From Malania oleifera (Eukaryota > Streptophyta > Magnoliopsida > Santalales > Ximeniaceae): a stretch of 64,000 nt of DNA. Under the pieces are notes generated by a model. The model saw only the letters and a program-made list of their open reading frames with translations, made no database searches and was not told the origin of the DNA. The stretch is from NCBI RefSeq assembly GCF_029873635.1, contig NC_080426.1:56631673-56695672 (forward strand), written 5' to 3'. Positions 61,152 through 64,000 of this stretch are shown in pieces. Within the stretch, counting starts at the first letter, position 1, and each line of letters starts with the position of its first letter. A program made the position numbers and the translations under genes.

Positions 61152-62060
61152 GCTGCTGGAAAAGAATCACCTCAGACCATCCACTCCACACCCGCAGAAA
61201 ATTCAGGAGTCACCAGGAAGGAATTTCTTGCCTTCCAAAAGATGGAGAATATGTTCAACCTACTCTTGCAGCAAAAGAGTCAGGAAGAGCATGTCCCCCA
61301 CCACCAACAGGTTAGCCCTAACCCACCTAAGAAAGCAGAGGAACTAAAGGAGAGTGAGGAAAAAACAAACCACACTAAGAACGTGGAAGACGCGAATAGC
61401 ATAGGAGACAACGAGCAAAGATCGACCAAGTTGGAGGAAAGGATTAAAAAGTTAGACTAAATTGAGAAGATGATGAAAGAAGGCCGGACCAACCTCTTCT
61501 ACAAGGAAGCCTCTCTAAGATCCTCGAAGCCGCCATTCACTAAAGAAGTGATGAAAGTCCCGCTGCTCAACAAATTCAAAATGCCAACCTTTGAAAGGTA
61601 CGAGGGTTTGTTTGACCCAGTTGATCATCTAGACACCTTCAAGGTGTTGATGCAATTGCAAGACGCACTTGATGTCATCATGTGTCGGGCATTTGCTGCA
61701 ACCCTTAAAGGTAGTGCTAGATATTGGTACCGAACCCTACGGCCTGGATCAATTGGTTCTTTCTTGGAGATGGAGCAGCGTTTCACCGGCCATTTCCTTA
61801 AAAGTCGGAGAATCGTCAAAACGTCGACTCATCTGATGAGCATGGTTCAGAGAGAAAGGGAAACACTAAAAAAGTTCATGCACCGCTTCGTCACTGCAAC
61901 CATGGAGGTCCACAACCTAGACATTGGAATGGCGTTGGCAGCCCTGACCACGGCCCTTTAACCAGGAAACTTCCTGTCTTCTCTAGGAAAGAGACCCCCA
62001 GTTGACATGGGGGAGCTGATGGCAAGAGCGCAGAAGTATATTAATCTGGAAAAGTAATGG
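61152..62060 (+). pseudogene. Ty3/gypsy gag remnant, Tat/Retand type (element T)
   Basis: One frame from about 61200 to 62060 is broken only by stops at 61458 and 61959 and by the end near 62057. An N-terminal Glu/Lys-rich helical region (RKEFLAFQKMENMF, EELKESEEKTNH) leads into PPFTKEVMKVPLLNKFKMP, FDPVDHLDTFKVLMQLQ, then IMCRAFAATLKGSARYWY, GSIGSFLEMEQRFTGHF, and after the stop NFLSSLGKRPPVDMGELMAR. This order is the Tat-lineage capsid. The zinc knuckle and pol are absent. Beyond 62100 the sequence changes to a PPR fragment and then tandem arrays. Confidence 0.88.
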
Positions 62061-62263
62061 ACACAAAAAGAGAGCGAACTTATCTGAAGAGAAAAGTTCG
62101 AAGGATACGGGGGAAGCCTCTAAAATAGGGAAGGGGCAAAAGAGTAACAAGTTGCATAGCAACCCTAGGGGGTTAGGACATACAAGTAAGTTCTGATCCT
62201 ACACTCCCCTAGGTGTCTCGCATACCAATGTCCTAGGGGGTTCTGACCTAATCTAGCATGCCT

Positions 62264-62395
62264 AAGAAAATTGTTCCATAAAATTGCATCTCTATCAGTC
62301 ATGTACTCGAACATTTTGTGTGCCTTTATTAAATTATCAAATTTTGCATAAATACCTATAACTGCATTCTCTCTCACGCTATTCGATTTCAGCCC
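62264..62395 (-). pseudogene. Captured PPR (pentatricopeptide repeat) gene fragment
   Basis: About 44 codons read GLKSNSVRENAVIGIYAK, then FDNLIKAHKMFEYM and TDRDAILWNNFL. This is a standard plant PLS-type PPR signature (NAVI-MYAK--NL--A-K-FE-M-DRD---WN). PPR proteins bind organellar RNA. Only about one repeat is present and there is no gene around it, so it is a fragment captured or left next to the Tat-like element. It is open within a longer minus frame that continues into the array. Confidence 0.75.
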
Positions 62396-62400
62396 AAAAA

Positions 62401-63110
62401 ATGAGCACAGCTCATTAGGCAAAGAAGAATCGCCCCAACTGACGGGCAAACCTCGTGAGGCCAGAAGACTGCCCAACAAATGAGCATAACTCATTAGGCG
62501 AAATCGACCCAACTGACGAGCAAAATTCGTGAGGTCAAAAGATTGCCCAACAAATGAGCATAACTCATTAGGCGAGATTGGCCCAACTGATGAGCAAAGC
62601 TTGTGAGGCCAGAAGACTGCCCAACAAATGAGCATAGCTCATTAGGCGAAATCAACCCAATTGACGAGCAAACCTTGTGAAGCCAGAATACTGCCCAACA
62701 AATGAGCATAGCTCATTAGGCGAAATCGGCCCAACTGACGAGTAAAACTCGTGAGGCAAGAAGATTACCCAACAAATGCGCATAACTCATTAGGCGAAAT
62801 CAACCCAACTGACGAGCAAACCTCATAAGGCCAGAAGACTATCCAACAAAGAGCATAGCTCATTAGGCGAAATCGGCCCAACTGATGAGCAAAGCTCGTG
62901 AGGCCAGAAGATTGCCCAACAAATCAGCATACTCATTAGGCAAGATCGGCCCAACTGACAAGCAAAGCTCGTGAGGTCAAAAGAATGCCCAACAAATGAG
63001 CACAGCTCATTAGGCAAAGAAGGCCCAACTAACGAGCAAAGCTCGTGAGGCCATATAACCGCCAACAAGTGAGCATGGCTCACTAAACAAAAAAGACCCA
63101 ACGACGAGCA
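62401..63110 (+). repeat. Tandem array, 74-bp unit, about ten copies
   Basis: Unit starts are at 62401, 62480, 62554, 62628, 62702, 62776, 62850, 62923, 62996 and 63069 (last unit incomplete). Each unit has two inverted repeats, ATGAGC-3 nt-GCTCAT and ACGAGC-AAA-GCTCGT, in perfect or decayed form, and ends GCCCAACAA. Confidence 0.93.
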
Positions 63111-63840
63111 GCTCAGCAGAAACAGCTCGGCAAGAAATGTCACAACGAGTAGCTCGGCAAAAAATGTCCACGAAGAGTTACTCGAAAAAAATAGCTCAAC
63201 GAGAATTGCCTTGAAGAGCAACTCAGCAAAAGTTGGCCACGAAGAGTAGCTCGGCAAAACAGCTCGGCAAGAATTACCTTGAAGAGCGGCTCCGCAGAAG
63301 TTGCCCACGAAGAGCAACTCGGCAAGAATTGCCTTGAAGAGCAGCTCGGCAAGAAGTGCCTTGAAGAGCAGCTCGGCAGAAAATGCCCACGAAGAGCAGT
63401 TCGGCAAAAACAGTTCGGTAAGAATTGCTTTGAAAAGCAGCTCGGCAAAAGTTGCCCACGAAGAGTAGCTCGGCAAGAAGTGCCTTGAAGAACAGCCCGG
63501 CAGCTCGGCAAAAACAGTTCGACAAGAAGTGCCTTGAAGAGCAGCTCGGCAGAAGATGCCCACGAAGAGCAGCTCGATAGAAGATGCCCACGAAGAGCAG
63601 CTCGGCAAAAACAGTTCGACAAGAATTGCCTTGAAGAGCGGCTCGGCAGACGCTGCCCATGAAGAGCAACTCGGCAAAAACAACTCGACAAGAATTGCCT
63701 TGAAGAACAACTCGGTAGAAATTGCCCACGAAGGACAGCTCAGCAAAAACAACTCGATGAGAATAGCTCGGCATGAACAGCTCAACAAGAACAGCTCAAC
63801 GAGAATAGCTCGGTAAGAGTAGCTCGACACAATACTCAAC
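63110..63840 (+). repeat. Tandem array of 27/28-bp AGCTCGGCA units with 14-bp spacers
   Basis: Two alternating subunits, GAAGAGCAGCTCGGCAAGAA + TTGCCTT (27 bp) and GAAGAGCAGCTCGGCAGAAG + TTGCCCAC (28 bp), are mixed with AGCTCGGCAAAAAC (14 bp). Inside are short inverted repeats (GGCAAGAATTGCC, GAGCAGCTC). Long minus-strand ORFs over it (338, 183 and 166 codons in three frames) arise because the unit lacks stops; I do not annotate them as genes. 63841-64000 continues with looser GGCTCGGCA copies. Confidence 0.9.
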
Positions 63841-64000
63841 GAAAATCTGGCTCGGCAAATCGGCTCGGCAAAGAAGTGTTTGCCTCCACCTCAACTCGGA
63901 CTAGCCGATGCACCCTCGAGTTCGGCTCGGCAGAGCCAGGAGTGCCACAAGATTGGCTTGGGTAAGCCGAGCACGCCCCAAATTCGCTCCATGGACTAAG

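Noticed and set aside
62823-63839. 338-codon minus-strand ORF, with two further overlapping ORFs of 183 and 166 codons
   Set aside because: It lies wholly in tandem repeats; three frames are open because the units contain few stops. The Cys/Leu-rich repeated peptide has no recognised domain.
62401-63840. CRISPR-like regular repeats
   Set aside because: The units are contiguous without unique spacers, and the context is plant nuclear retroelement DNA.

Overview
This window looks like nuclear DNA from a large-genome eudicot plant. It is AT-rich, packed with nested LTR retrotransposons and microsatellites, and carries one spliced plant gene with GT..AG introns. The species cannot be named from the sequence. 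Only one host gene with intact frames is visible: the last three exons of an RCC1-repeat gene at 58353-59615 on the minus strand. I see no rRNA, tRNA or CRISPR.

Layout. 1-4877: 5' LTR (family A), PBS, gag and pol remains of a Ty3/gypsy element, cut inside RNase H. 4878-8172: truncated LTR B1, then gag, protease and the start of RT. 8755-12899: minus-strand 3' end of a SIRE/Maximus-like Ty1/copia element (C1). 13127-19135: eroded gypsy pol running into LTR B2, which holds a solo LTR A on the minus strand (16098-18336, target duplication CATGG). 19931-21701: solo LTR G. 21972-26014: probable 4-kb solo LTR H.

27283-46466 is a three-level nest. A plus-strand element (E) carries an ORF like the plant 'putative plant transposon protein' family. 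A minus-strand copia element (C2, 27793-43850, target duplication AAACT) splits this ORF. C2 in turn holds a gag-only copia element (D, 30698-38462) and an opposite-strand solo LTR of C2's own family (40667-42664, AAATG). Element E ends with its 3' LTR at 45098-46466. 46524-57058 is a two-LTR Athila/Tat-like gypsy element (F, GCAAC) without RT, RNase H or integrase; it contains a solo LTR D' (48772-50855, AATAC). After the RCC1 exons come a Tat-type gag remnant, a captured PPR fragment, and two tandem arrays that run close to the window end.

The main observation is that unrelated LTR families here share one promoter layout. A short tandem array of palindromic or inverted-repeat motifs, different in each family, sits roughly 10-130 bp upstream of the TATA box. 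Perfect palindromes occur in A, C, D and G, inverted repeats in D', degenerate copies in E, and a GGTCG-type repeat in F. The same kind of hairpin-rich repeat, with two compensated stem changes, makes up the 74-bp array at 62401-63110. A second notable point is that C2 has a perfect target duplication but a 30-bp remnant where its 3' LTR should be.
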